NCBI GenBank assembly: GCA_050633665.1
Contig: JBOEGY010000007.1
Coordinates: 806,001 to 870,000 of the forward strand
Length of the DNA: 64,000 nucleotides
Direction: 5' to 3'
DNA from: JAUIAI01 sp050633665
GTDB taxonomy: Bacteria > Pseudomonadota > Gammaproteobacteria > Burkholderiales > Burkholderiaceae_E
Positions 42,585 to 51,112 of this stretch are shown piece by piece. The notes under the pieces were generated by a model. It was given only the letters and a program-made list of their open reading frames with translations, was not told the origin of the DNA and searched no databases. A program made the translations under genes and the position numbers. Within the stretch, counting starts at the first letter, position 1, and every line of letters begins with the position of its first letter.

Positions 42585-43118
42585 ATGAAACTACTCATCC
42601 TTGATCGCGACGGCGTGATCAATCAGGACAGTTCCACCTATATCAAGTCGCCGGACGAATGGCACCCTGTGCCCGGAAGTCTTGAGGCGATCGCCCGCTT
42701 TTCAAACGCGGGCTACCGGATTGTTGTCGCCACCAACCAGTCCGGCATTGCCCGCGGCCTGTTCGACCTTGAAACACTCGGCGCCATTCACGCCAAGATG
42801 CATGCTGCTGCCCAGGCGGCCGGCGGGCGTATCGACGCGGTCTTTTTCTGCCCGCACCTTGACTCCGCCAACTGCGATTGCCGCAAACCGAAACCCGGAC
42901 TGATTCTGGAGATTCTGTCCCGCACCGGCGCCGCCGCTGCGGATACCGTCATGGTTGGTGACTCACTGCGTGACCTGCAGGCCGGCAATGCCGCTGGCTG
43001 CCGAACCATTCTTGTCCTGACCGGTAATGGCACCCGCACGATGAACAACCCTGAGTTTCCAGCCGACACGACTGTTCGGGTAGACCTTGCTGCCGTTGCG
43101 GCCGAGATGCTGCGATGA
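42585..43118 (+). CDS. gmhB: D-glycero-beta-D-manno-heptose-1,7-bisphosphate 7-phosphatase
   Basis: 177 residues from ATG at 42585. HAD phosphatase motif I is DRDGVIN (D7, D9), motif II is VATNQSG, and the GmhB zinc loop is CPHLDSANCDCRKP. It removes the 7-phosphate in ADP-heptose synthesis for lipopolysaccharide core. Its last four bases overlap the plsC start. The nearest alternative is a histidinol-phosphatase-like HAD, but the zinc loop and neighbours favour GmhB. Confidence 0.92.
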   Translation: MKLLILDRDGVINQDSSTYIKSPDEWHPVPGSLEAIARFSNAGYRIVVATNQSGIARGLFDLETLGAIHAKMHAAAQAAGGRIDAVFFCPHLDSANCDCRKPKPGLILEILSRTGAAAADTVMVGDSLRDLQAGNAAGCRTILVLTGNGTRTMNNPEFPADTTVRVDLAAVAAEMLR

Positions 43119-43852
43119 TGGGGATTCGGTCGGCGCTCTATACCCTGTTGCAGGTACTGACTGTCGCGCCATGGTCAATTGTGTGTCTGCTCAGCGCGGT
43201 GTTCCCGCTGGAAACCCGGTATAAAATTACGATGGTCTGGCCCCGCTTCTGTATCTGGCTGGCCGAGAAACTGCTGGGCATTCGCTACCAGGTCAAAGGC
43301 GCTGAAAATCTGATCAACGGGCCGGCGATTTTGCTTTCCAAGCATCAATCCACCTGGGAAACATTGTTCTACCCAGGTTTTGTTATGCCACGCGAGCTTT
43401 GTTATGTGTTCAAGCGGGAGTTGCTGATGCTACCCTTCTTCGGATGGGGAATCGGATTGCTCAAGATGATTCACATTGACCGGTCAAAAGGCCACAACGC
43501 TTTTGAAGAAGTGGTAGAACAAGGGCGCGAAAAACTCGCTCAGGGGCGTTGGATCATCATGTTTCCGGAAGGCACCAGAATTCCAGTGGGAGAGAAAGGC
43601 CGCTACAAATCAGGCGGCGCCCGCCTGGCGTGCAGAACCGCCACCCCGGTCACGCCGATAGCCGTCAACTCCGGCGAGTGCTGGCCAAAAAATGCGTTTA
43701 TCAAAACGCCGGGGCTGATTACAGTGTCCATTGGCAAGCCGATTCCCTCCGAAGGCCGGACCGCCGACCAGGTTAACCAGGCAGTAGAACAATGGATCGA
43801 AGCTGAGATGCGCATCATCAGCCCGAACGCCTATGCCCCAGACGCCCGTTGA
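43115..43852 (+). CDS. plsC: 1-acyl-sn-glycerol-3-phosphate acyltransferase
   Basis: 245 residues with an N-terminal membrane segment (about 11-30). The catalytic block reads SKHQSTWET: H77 followed at the fifth position by E82, so HX4E replaces the textbook HX4D. This substitution is seen in some betaproteobacterial PlsC relatives, so it need not mean loss of activity. MFPEGTR is the second motif. It makes phosphatidic acid from lysophosphatidic acid at the inner membrane. Overlaps gmhB by four bases. Confidence 0.9.
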   Translation: MMGIRSALYTLLQVLTVAPWSIVCLLSAVFPLETRYKITMVWPRFCIWLAEKLLGIRYQVKGAENLINGPAILLSKHQSTWETLFYPGFVMPRELCYVFKRELLMLPFFGWGIGLLKMIHIDRSKGHNAFEEVVEQGREKLAQGRWIIMFPEGTRIPVGEKGRYKSGGARLACRTATPVTPIAVNSGECWPKNAFIKTPGLITVSIGKPIPSEGRTADQVNQAVEQWIEAEMRIISPNAYAPDAR

Positions 43853-43862
43853 TCGTTCACGC

Positions 43863-44720
43863 ATGAGCAAGAGTGTTTCCGCCGCGTTGCAACTCGTGTT
43901 GCCGCTATTTGGCAATCCGCGTGAGCGGGAAATCGCCCGACCGGCGCCCACCGCTCCGCGCAAGCCGGCGACCCCGCCAAGAGAGCTGGCCAAAGGCGAA
44001 ACAAACCGCCAGATCTGGCTCGGCAAGCGGCGCCTGGAATATATTTTCAAGCGCCGCCCGCGCAAAAGCATAGGCTTCACGATTGACCGGCGCGGCCTGG
44101 TTGTCAGCGCGCCGCGCTGGGTCACCATTAGCGCGGTTGAACAGGCTATTCAGGAAAAAGAGTCCTGGATCGGCAGCAAACTCAGCGAGTGGCAGTCCTT
44201 CGAGGCACGCCTGGCCGAACTGCGCACCGAATGGGGCGAAGGCGGACGCCTGCGTTATCTGGGCAAGACACTGGTCATTCGGCTGGACGAAGAATGCCTG
44301 GACCCGCATCTCGACATGACCGCTATTCCCTGGCAGCTACATGTGCCACTGGCTGCAACGGCAGAACCAGATCAAGTGCGTCGCGCGGTAGATCACTGGC
44401 TGAAACTCAGAGCCCAGGAGCTTCTCGCTCACCGAATTGAGTTTTACGCCCAAAGACTTGGCCAACACCCCTCTGCCTGGCGGCTTTCTTCGGCAAAAAC
44501 ACTTTGGGGAACCTGCACTCAAGACGGTCTGATCCGGCTGAACTGGCGCCTGATTCATTTGTCGTCAGAACTGATCGACTATGTCGTCGCGCATGAACTG
44601 GCTCACCTGAAGGAGCTTAACCACAGCGCCGAGTTCTGGCGAACCGTTGGCCAGATCATGCCTGAATACGAAAAAGCCAAAAGCCGTCTGGGGCAGATCC
44701 CGGAGCACCTGGCGCTTTAG
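43863..44720 (+). CDS. YgjP-like (DUF45/M48) metallopeptidase
   Basis: 285 residues from ATG at 43863; an ATG at 43833 inside plsC adds ten. The N-terminus has LQLVLPLF, and residues from about 50 show KRRPRKSIGFTIDRRGLVVSAPRW, typical of the YgjP/DUF45 family. The zinc motif is HELAHLKELNH near the end. It is a predicted cytoplasmic metalloprotease of unknown substrate. The gene commonly follows plsC in this bacterial group. It runs four bases into the end of rsmA on the other strand. Confidence 0.85.
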   Translation: MSKSVSAALQLVLPLFGNPREREIARPAPTAPRKPATPPRELAKGETNRQIWLGKRRLEYIFKRRPRKSIGFTIDRRGLVVSAPRWVTISAVEQAIQEKESWIGSKLSEWQSFEARLAELRTEWGEGGRLRYLGKTLVIRLDEECLDPHLDMTAIPWQLHVPLAATAEPDQVRRAVDHWLKLRAQELLAHRIEFYAQRLGQHPSAWRLSSAKTLWGTCTQDGLIRLNWRLIHLSSELIDYVVAHELAHLKELNHSAEFWRTVGQIMPEYEKAKSRLGQIPEHLAL

Positions 44721-45535
44721 GCTTGCTGGTCTAGCAGTGCGGCCCATTGATACCATTGGGCCGCCGGGATTTTCTCAGGACGCAATGAGCCGTCGATTTG
44801 ATCGGTTGCAATGCCACGGGCATCAAGCCAGGGCAACAGATTCCGCCGCACCATCTTGCGCCGCTGGGAAAAACCCACCGATAACAATTCGCTCAGCTTA
44901 TCGGCTGCCGGCACCAGCGCGTCTTTCAATACGGTCATGCGAACAATAGCCGAATGAACTTTCGGGGCCGGGCGGAACGCCTGCGGCGGTACATCAAGCA
45001 CTCTTTCGCAGCGATAGAAAGCCTGCAGTAACAAACCCAGTCGGCCGCAATCGGGGCCGGGCCCGGCGACGATTCGATCAACAACCTCTCGCTGCAACAT
45101 AAAGTACTGATCGATTATCTGCCGACGATGCTCAATCAGCATAACCAATAGCGGTGACGAGATGTTATAGGGCAGATTACCGACGATTCGCGCACGGCCG
45201 GCTTGCAACAAAGCGGGCCAGTCGGCTTTCAGAACGTCGGATTCAACCAGCGTCAACTGCTCGCTCGAATATTGCTGACGCAGGCGCTTGGCCAGATCCC
45301 GGTCGAGTTCGATCACTGTCAGCTCGCTCGAGCGGCCGACGAGTCCCTGGGTCAGCGCCCCAAGCCCGGGGCCGATTTCTATTAGCCTGTCGCCGTTGCG
45401 CGGCCCGATACATTCAATGATCTGATCAATGACGCCTTCATCAACCAAAAAGTTCTGGCCAAATCGACGTCGTGCCTGATGCCCTTGAACACTCGAACCG
45501 GCGTTCGATCTATTGCTCAAAACGCAGCTCAACAT
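44717..45535 (-). CDS. rsmA: 16S rRNA (adenine1518-N6/adenine1519-N6)-dimethyltransferase
   Basis: 272 residues from ATG at 45533-45535, which overlaps the last 26 bases of surA; a longer frame to 45595 is inside surA and unlikely. ARRRFGQNFLVD, the SAM-binding IEIGPGLGALT, and NLPYNISSPLL (the NLPY catalytic motif) identify RsmA/KsgA. It dimethylates two adenines in helix 45 of 16S rRNA, a late step in 30S assembly. In many relatives pdxA lies between surA and rsmA; here it does not. Confidence 0.95.
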   Translation of the reverse strand: MLSCVLSNRSNAGSSVQGHQARRRFGQNFLVDEGVIDQIIECIGPRNGDRLIEIGPGLGALTQGLVGRSSELTVIELDRDLAKRLRQQYSSEQLTLVESDVLKADWPALLQAGRARIVGNLPYNISSPLLVMLIEHRRQIIDQYFMLQREVVDRIVAGPGPDCGRLGLLLQAFYRCERVLDVPPQAFRPAPKVHSAIVRMTVLKDALVPAADKLSELLSVGFSQRRKMVRRNLLPWLDARGIATDQIDGSLRPEKIPAAQWYQWAALLDQQA

Positions 45536-46865
45536 AAGTGCGGGCGCGTAACTCGTCCAGCCATTCGCGCCAGGCTGAATCGGTGCGCTCGGCAATCAGG
45601 GCCCGGCGCGCAATCTGCCGGCGGCGCTCGGGAGAGGCGCTGTCCTGCCGGCGATCCAGTACTTCGATCAAGTGAAATCCAAACTGCGTACGGACCGGCT
45701 CGCTGACCTGCTCTGGCGCCAACGCGTCCATGGCTCGCTCAAACTCGGGCACGGTATCCCCGGCATAGACCCAGCCAAGGTCACCGCCGTTCGCTGCGCT
45801 ACCGTCCACCGAGTACTGCCGTGCCATCGCGGCAAAATCTACGGTACCGGCAATCAGGCGCTCGCGAATCGATTGCATCTGACGCCGAATTTGATCCTCG
45901 CTGAGAGAAGCGCCGGGTCGAATCAGAATGTGCCGCACCTTGGTCTGCGGAATTGGCTTGTCCAGTTCGGACTGCCCCCCGCGACGTTCGAGTACCTTCA
46001 GGATATGCAGCCCCGCAGGACTTCTGACCACTTCGGAAACATCGCCAACCGCAAGCCGCGAAACCGCATCGGCGAAAAGCTGCGGAAGCTGATCAAGATT
46101 GCGCCACCCAAGCGATCCGCCCGTCTGGGCCGCGTTAGGAGCGTCCGAATACTGCCCAACCAACACCGCAAAACTTGCCCCGTCAGCCAGCTTTTCTTTC
46201 AGCTCAGCCGCCAGCGTCTGCTTGGCTTGCACCTCATCGGCGCCCGGATTCTCCGGCAACCGAAGTAGCAACTGCGCCACCTGGAGCTGAGTGGCCTGCT
46301 GCTCCTTGCCAGACTGCTCGGCGAGCCAGGCGTCAATGTCGGCATCGCTGGCACGAATGCGGGAGCCTACAGTCGCTTCGCGCAGTCTTGCCCGGACAAT
46401 CTGGCCACGAATATCATCCCGAAAAGCGGCAAACCCGATCCCTTCCGCGCGCAACTGATCGCGTAACCGGGACAAAGTCATGTTGTTGTCACGGGCAATC
46501 TGATCGATGCCGCGATCTACCTGAGATTCGTTGATCGTTATGCCGCGCTCCCGAGCGGCCTGGTCTTGCGCCCGTTCGAGCACGATCCGCTCCAGCACGC
46601 GTTTTTCGAGCGACTCCGGCGATGGCACGCTGCGACCGCGTCGACGCAGACGCTCGCGTACGAGTTCAACCTGAGTGGCCAGTTCTCGCTCGGTCACCAC
46701 TTCGGTATTAACAACGGCGATCACCCGGTCAACCGGCTCAATCGGTTTGGCCGGCTGGGCCAAAGCCTGGCCAGGCCACCCGACGGCAGTCGACACAAGA
46801 CAGGTCAGGCTCACGCCGGCCAGTCGCCTTGACATCCATCGCCGCACAGGAATCGTTGAAGACAT
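45510..46865 (-). CDS. surA: Periplasmic chaperone / peptidyl-prolyl isomerase SurA
   Basis: 451 residues from ATG at 46863-46865; the frame back to 47075 lies in lptD. A signal peptide ends at about residue 35 (ALAQ). The chaperone N-domain follows, with VDRVIAVVNTEVVTERELATQVE. Two PpiC parvulin domains come next: the first around VAQLLLRLPENPG to LGWRNLDQLPQLF, the second around KVRHILIRPGASLSEDQIRRQ to GDLGWVYAGDTVPEF. It escorts outer-membrane proteins, including LptD, to the BAM complex. Eight bases downstream of lptD and in the same operon. Confidence 0.95.
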   Translation of the reverse strand: MSSTIPVRRWMSRRLAGVSLTCLVSTAVGWPGQALAQPAKPIEPVDRVIAVVNTEVVTERELATQVELVRERLRRRGRSVPSPESLEKRVLERIVLERAQDQAARERGITINESQVDRGIDQIARDNNMTLSRLRDQLRAEGIGFAAFRDDIRGQIVRARLREATVGSRIRASDADIDAWLAEQSGKEQQATQLQVAQLLLRLPENPGADEVQAKQTLAAELKEKLADGASFAVLVGQYSDAPNAAQTGGSLGWRNLDQLPQLFADAVSRLAVGDVSEVVRSPAGLHILKVLERRGGQSELDKPIPQTKVRHILIRPGASLSEDQIRRQMQSIRERLIAGTVDFAAMARQYSVDGSAANGGDLGWVYAGDTVPEFERAMDALAPEQVSEPVRTQFGFHLIEVLDRRQDSASPERRRQIARRALIAERTDSAWREWLDELRARTYVELRFEQ

Positions 46866-46873
46866 AATGGTCA

Positions 46874-49246
46874 CTATTGGTAGAAGTTGAAGGGGTCTTG
46901 ATTGACGCTTTGTTCGCCCGGAACACGGTAGCCCGGAATATTTCGTTTCAGAATAGCAAACGGGTCGGTCCCGATCCTGGCAACCCCGGTGAGCTCCATC
47001 TGGATAAAGAATGCGGTGGTCCGCTCGTCCTGAGCCGTCGCAAATCGCTGAACCACGAAGCGGCTGGCCCAGCACTCAGTTGAGTATTGCAATCCGAACA
47101 CGCTTTCAATAATGCCGGGACGAGTGCTTTCGAGCGTACCTGACTCATTGATACGCTGATCAATCCACGAGTAATTGATGCGCCCCAGCGCGGTCCATCG
47201 CCCACCCAGTGGCCACTGGAACGACGTATCGATCTGACCCAGTTCATCGCGCTGAAAACGCGCACCAACATTAAAGACGCGCCGTGTCGCGGGGCGGTAC
47301 CGCCAGGAAAAATTGAATCGGGGCACCCGGGAATCAGCCAGACTCAATTGCACCCCGCTATCAAAACTACTCCCGCCGCCGAGGTCACCAGAGGCCGCCA
47401 GCAAAACATCCGAGCGGCGGTCAGTACGACGTTGAAACCCTGGAATCGTCACCCGCTGATTACCGAAGTTCAGTCGCTGGGCAACCGCCAGCCGAATGCG
47501 CTCGGCGCCGGTCTTGGGCATGATGATTCTGGTCAGCAACGCCGCGGTTATCTGGTTGACGTCGGCAATGCGGTCGTCACCAACAAAAACATTCGGCGAA
47601 AACAACTGGGCAAAACCGAACTCGGTCGGGCCGGTATCGAATACCGGAATGTCCGACTGGTCGGTGTAAGGCGTATAGGAGTAATACAACCTTGGCTCCA
47701 GTGTCTGAATCACCGGAGTGCCTAACCAGGCAGCATCACGCTCGAAGATCAAACCGGCATCCAGCGAAAAAGTCGGCACGACCCGGCTGACCGTGCGTGA
47801 TTCATTGGTTTCGAGCGGGTCGAGACGGTATGTGCTCAGATGCAGACCGATCTGGGGCACGATAAAACTACCCGGTCGTAACATCGGATAGCTAACCTTG
47901 GGGTTGGCGACAAGACGAAGTCCTTCCTCGGAGCCGGCCAGGCGCCGCGTGAAATAGGTCGCATCCAGTTCCGTACTGGCGTCGAAACCGTGAAACCCGC
48001 GAGTGGTATTGCGGACCCTGACCTGTGGCAGTCGCTGATACGGCGGCGCATCACGCGCGTCCAGAATACTGCGGTATTGGGTGGCTCTGAGCAATACATT
48101 CCAGTTGCCGAATCCACGCGTCAGGAAAGCATCACGCGGCAGATTACGTTCGGAGGTCGCAATGATTGATCGACCATAATCGACAAAATAGTTGTCGTCG
48201 GAAATGCCGTTGATATACAAACCACCGCGCCATCCACCCAGGCGCTCAATCGTGTGGCGCCACGACCATTGGTACCGTTGATGACCGGTCAGGCGATCGT
48301 TCGGTGTGTACTCGCTCCGTAACTCCCCCGAATAAGCCGACTCCAGATAGCGAAAGTCCGCCCCCAGTTGCACGCCGCGTTTGGACATGATCCGGGGCGT
48401 CAGCGTCGCGTCGCGATTGGGCGCCAGATTCCAGTAAAACGGTGCCGCCACTTCAGCACCGGTACTGGAGGTGATGGCCAGACTGGGGGACAGGAAACCG
48501 GTTCGCCGCTGGTCACTGAGCGGAAACCAGAACAAGGGCAGACGAAAAACCCGCACACCCTTGAAATACAGGCTGGCGCCGCGCCCCTGGCCTTCTTTGG
48601 CTTCATTGTCCAGCAACAAGGTATCGCTCTTCAGATACCAGTCTTCTTCACCACATTCGCAGGTGGTGTATGTGGAATCCTTGAGACGGATTTTGTCGGG
48701 GCCGTCAAATTCGACAATCAGCGCGCTACCGCGGCCGCCATTGGTCACCAGTTGATAGTCCGGTCGTTCGAAGCGGCCAATGTTGGTCGCCAGGTTCAGC
48801 CGCAGGCGAGGACCGCTGAAGATGCTGCCGGCCTGACTGATCGAAACCTGGCCGTCCGCCTTGAGCATTTCGGTCTCGGGGTTGTATTCGATGCGGTCGC
48901 TGTTGACCAGCATGCCGCCCCGGCGGATCTGGGCACTGCCTTCGATAATCGTGACACCATCCGGCGAACCACTGACGGAATCGCCGCTCGCAAAGACCGG
49001 ACGGGCCTGTTCTTCGCCGCCGGCCGCAGGACCAATGGCTCGTTCCAGCCGTAACGGGAATCCCTCGGCGCCGCTGCCTGTGTCAGATTGTGCAAAAGCA
49101 GGTGTCAAAACAACGCTCGACAGCAGAGCGGCCATCGCGCCCGGAAACCACTTGTCAGCCCGCGCCAGAATCGAGGGCACAACAGGCCGGCGCAATGGCG
49201 GTGACGCTTGCTGGGGGGGTGCTAAAGACAACGTAAAAGGCGACAA
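46874..49246 (-). CDS. lptD: LPS-assembly protein LptD
   Basis: 790 residues. It starts with TTG at 49244-49246, which follows a strong GGGAGG nine bases upstream; no ATG fits as well. A signal region runs to about residue 52 (TPAFAQS). The OstA-like jellyroll region is followed by the large C-terminal barrel (TGFLSPSLAITSSTGAEVAAP, LEPRLYYSYTPYTDQSDIP, RFVVQRFATAQDERTTAFF). Cysteines include TCECGEE near the middle and WASRFV-adjacent C in STECWAS. It inserts LPS into the outer leaflet with LptE. Divergent from amgK. Confidence 0.95.
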   Translation of the reverse strand: MSPFTLSLAPPQQASPPLRRPVVPSILARADKWFPGAMAALLSSVVLTPAFAQSDTGSGAEGFPLRLERAIGPAAGGEEQARPVFASGDSVSGSPDGVTIIEGSAQIRRGGMLVNSDRIEYNPETEMLKADGQVSISQAGSIFSGPRLRLNLATNIGRFERPDYQLVTNGGRGSALIVEFDGPDKIRLKDSTYTTCECGEEDWYLKSDTLLLDNEAKEGQGRGASLYFKGVRVFRLPLFWFPLSDQRRTGFLSPSLAITSSTGAEVAAPFYWNLAPNRDATLTPRIMSKRGVQLGADFRYLESAYSGELRSEYTPNDRLTGHQRYQWSWRHTIERLGGWRGGLYINGISDDNYFVDYGRSIIATSERNLPRDAFLTRGFGNWNVLLRATQYRSILDARDAPPYQRLPQVRVRNTTRGFHGFDASTELDATYFTRRLAGSEEGLRLVANPKVSYPMLRPGSFIVPQIGLHLSTYRLDPLETNESRTVSRVVPTFSLDAGLIFERDAAWLGTPVIQTLEPRLYYSYTPYTDQSDIPVFDTGPTEFGFAQLFSPNVFVGDDRIADVNQITAALLTRIIMPKTGAERIRLAVAQRLNFGNQRVTIPGFQRRTDRRSDVLLAASGDLGGGSSFDSGVQLSLADSRVPRFNFSWRYRPATRRVFNVGARFQRDELGQIDTSFQWPLGGRWTALGRINYSWIDQRINESGTLESTRPGIIESVFGLQYSTECWASRFVVQRFATAQDERTTAFFIQMELTGVARIGTDPFAILKRNIPGYRVPGEQSVNQDPFNFYQ

Positions 49247-49355
49247 ACTTTCTCGCCTCCCGCAGGCGGGTTAAAGAACGGGTCTGAGATCAAAAAATAT
49301 CGGCGCAGACCAGGCGATTATCGAGTGAGCCTTTATTATATTGACTGGAGCGCCA

Positions 49356-50402
49356 ATGACCGAATCAGACAACCGACTTAACGAACTCAAACAATGGCTG
49401 ACCACGCTGGAGCTGCCTGGCGGGTGCCAGATCAAGTCAATTCGCCCGGCGTCAAGCGATGCCAGCTTTCGGCGCTATTTTCGCGTCGACACCAACGACC
49501 AGCGCAGCCTGATCGTCATGGACGCCCCCCCGCCCCAGGAAGACTGTGCCCCGTTCGTTCACGCCGGCGAGGTATTACAGCAGGCCGGCGTCTGCGTACC
49601 CGAGATCTTCGACCGGGACCTGACCCGCGGATTTCTGGTTTTGTCTGACCTGGGCAATACCACCATGCTCGATCGCCTGCTCGAACATCCCGACCAGGCG
49701 GACCCGTTATACAGGGCGGCATGTGCCCAGTTGATTGCGCTGCAACAAGGCAGCGAGCCCGGTGTTTTCGCCGACTACGACCGCGCCACCTTGTCGCGTG
49801 AACTCAAACTGTTTGATCAGTGGTATCTCAGCAAACACCTGCAGGTAGAGCTGTCTGAGGCAGAGCGGCAGGCACTGACCACGGTATATGACTTGATTCT
49901 CGATAACAATCTGGCACAGCCCAGGGTCTATGTGCACCGGGACTGGCATAGTCGCAACCTGATGGTGTTATCCGCGCCGGACAAACCTGCCACCGCGCCT
50001 GAGCTTGCAGTCATCGATTTTCAGGATGCCTTGTACGGACCGGTCACCTATGATCTCGTTTCGCTGCTCAGGGACGCCTATGTCGATTGGCCGGAAGACC
50101 AGCAGATTGACTGGGCAGCGCGCTACTGGGATGCCGCCAGAATGGCTGACATCCCCGTCCAGCCCGATTTTGGCGACTTTTACCGCGATTTCGAATGGAT
50201 GGGCATGCAGCGACACCTCAAAGTGCTCGGCATCTTCGCCAGGCTTGCCTGTCGGGACAACAAAACCGCCTACCTTGCCGACATGCCGCGGGTTCTGGGC
50301 TATGTCATGGCCACCGCCCGACGTTATCGCGAATTCGCCCCACTGGTGACGCTGATTCGGCGCCTTGACGGCATCGAAGAAAAAGCTGCGTTTACCTTTT
50401 GA
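49356..50402 (+). CDS. amgK: N-acetylmuramate/N-acetylglucosamine kinase AmgK
   Basis: 348 residues from ATG at 49356 (TGGAG upstream); a TTG at 49341 would add five. It has an aminoglycoside-phosphotransferase-like kinase fold: VYVHRDWHSRNLMV is the catalytic loop and AVIDFQDALYGPV the metal-binding motif. AmgK phosphorylates MurNAc at C1, then MurU activates it to UDP-MurNAc, bypassing MurA and part of de novo synthesis. The order beside lptD-surA matches the arrangement known in Pseudomonas. The stop TGA overlaps the murU ATG. Confidence 0.9.
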   Translation: MTESDNRLNELKQWLTTLELPGGCQIKSIRPASSDASFRRYFRVDTNDQRSLIVMDAPPPQEDCAPFVHAGEVLQQAGVCVPEIFDRDLTRGFLVLSDLGNTTMLDRLLEHPDQADPLYRAACAQLIALQQGSEPGVFADYDRATLSRELKLFDQWYLSKHLQVELSEAERQALTTVYDLILDNNLAQPRVYVHRDWHSRNLMVLSAPDKPATAPELAVIDFQDALYGPVTYDLVSLLRDAYVDWPEDQQIDWAARYWDAARMADIPVQPDFGDFYRDFEWMGMQRHLKVLGIFARLACRDNKTAYLADMPRVLGYVMATARRYREFAPLVTLIRRLDGIEEKAAFTF

Positions 50403-51097
50403 TGCGGGCCATGATTCTGGCTGCGGGGCGTGGCGCGCGGATGCGGCCACTCACCGATACCTGCCCCAAACCATTGCTGCCAGTGCATGGCGAACCCATG
50501 CTGGTGCGCCTGATCAAACAACTGGTCGCGGCCCGGATCTCAAAACTGGTCATCAATCACGCCTGGCTGGGCGAGCAAATCGAGTCTGCGATCGGCGACG
50601 GACGGCAATTTGGCGCAAATGTCACTTTTTCTCCGGAAACTGCCGCACTGGAAACGGCCGGTGGTATCTCGAACGCCTTGCCTTTGCTCGGAAACGAGCC
50701 CTTTCTGGTCGTCAACGGGGATGTGTTTACCGATTTTGATTTCTCCCAAACCCATCAGTGGCAGCAAGACGTGCAATCCGGCGCGCTGGACGCCGTTTGC
50801 ACACTGGTTGCCAATCCGGCGCACAATCCTGCCGGTGACTTCGCCCTCGATACCCAGGGACTGGTCCGAAACCCGGTCAGCCGGACCGCCCGGAATACGC
50901 TTACTTACGCCGGCATCGCTGTTTTCCGGCCCGAATTCTTCGCGCTGGTACCGGCGGGAAGCGCTGCCCCTTTGGCACCATTATTGCGGGCAACCGCAGA
51001 CCAGGGCCGACTGGGCGGTGTGCAATTTACCGGCCTTTGGTCAGACGTCGGATCGCCCGAGCGACTGAACGAACTCAACGCCCGGTCAACAGATTAA
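50402..51097 (+). CDS. murU: N-acetylmuramate-alpha-1-phosphate uridylyltransferase MurU
   Basis: 231 residues beginning MRAMILAAGRGARMRPLTD, the sugar-nucleotidyltransferase signature loop, then CPKPLLPV, with FLVVNGDVFTDFDF carrying the metal aspartate. The protein length matches MurU rather than larger GlmU- or RmlA-type enzymes. It forms UDP-MurNAc from MurNAc-1-phosphate and UTP. One-base overlap with amgK; a 15-base space precedes pepP. Together with AmgK it forms the peptidoglycan-sugar recycling shortcut. Confidence 0.9.
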   Translation: MRAMILAAGRGARMRPLTDTCPKPLLPVHGEPMLVRLIKQLVAARISKLVINHAWLGEQIESAIGDGRQFGANVTFSPETAALETAGGISNALPLLGNEPFLVVNGDVFTDFDFSQTHQWQQDVQSGALDAVCTLVANPAHNPAGDFALDTQGLVRNPVSRTARNTLTYAGIAVFRPEFFALVPAGSAAPLAPLLRATADQGRLGGVQFTGLWSDVGSPERLNELNARSTD

Positions 51098-51112
51098 CTA
51101 TCAGGTTACGCC

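Noticed and set aside
48368..49054. 228-residue plus-strand open frame inside lptD
   Set aside because: Shadow of lptD; no motifs, and the true coding strand is clear.
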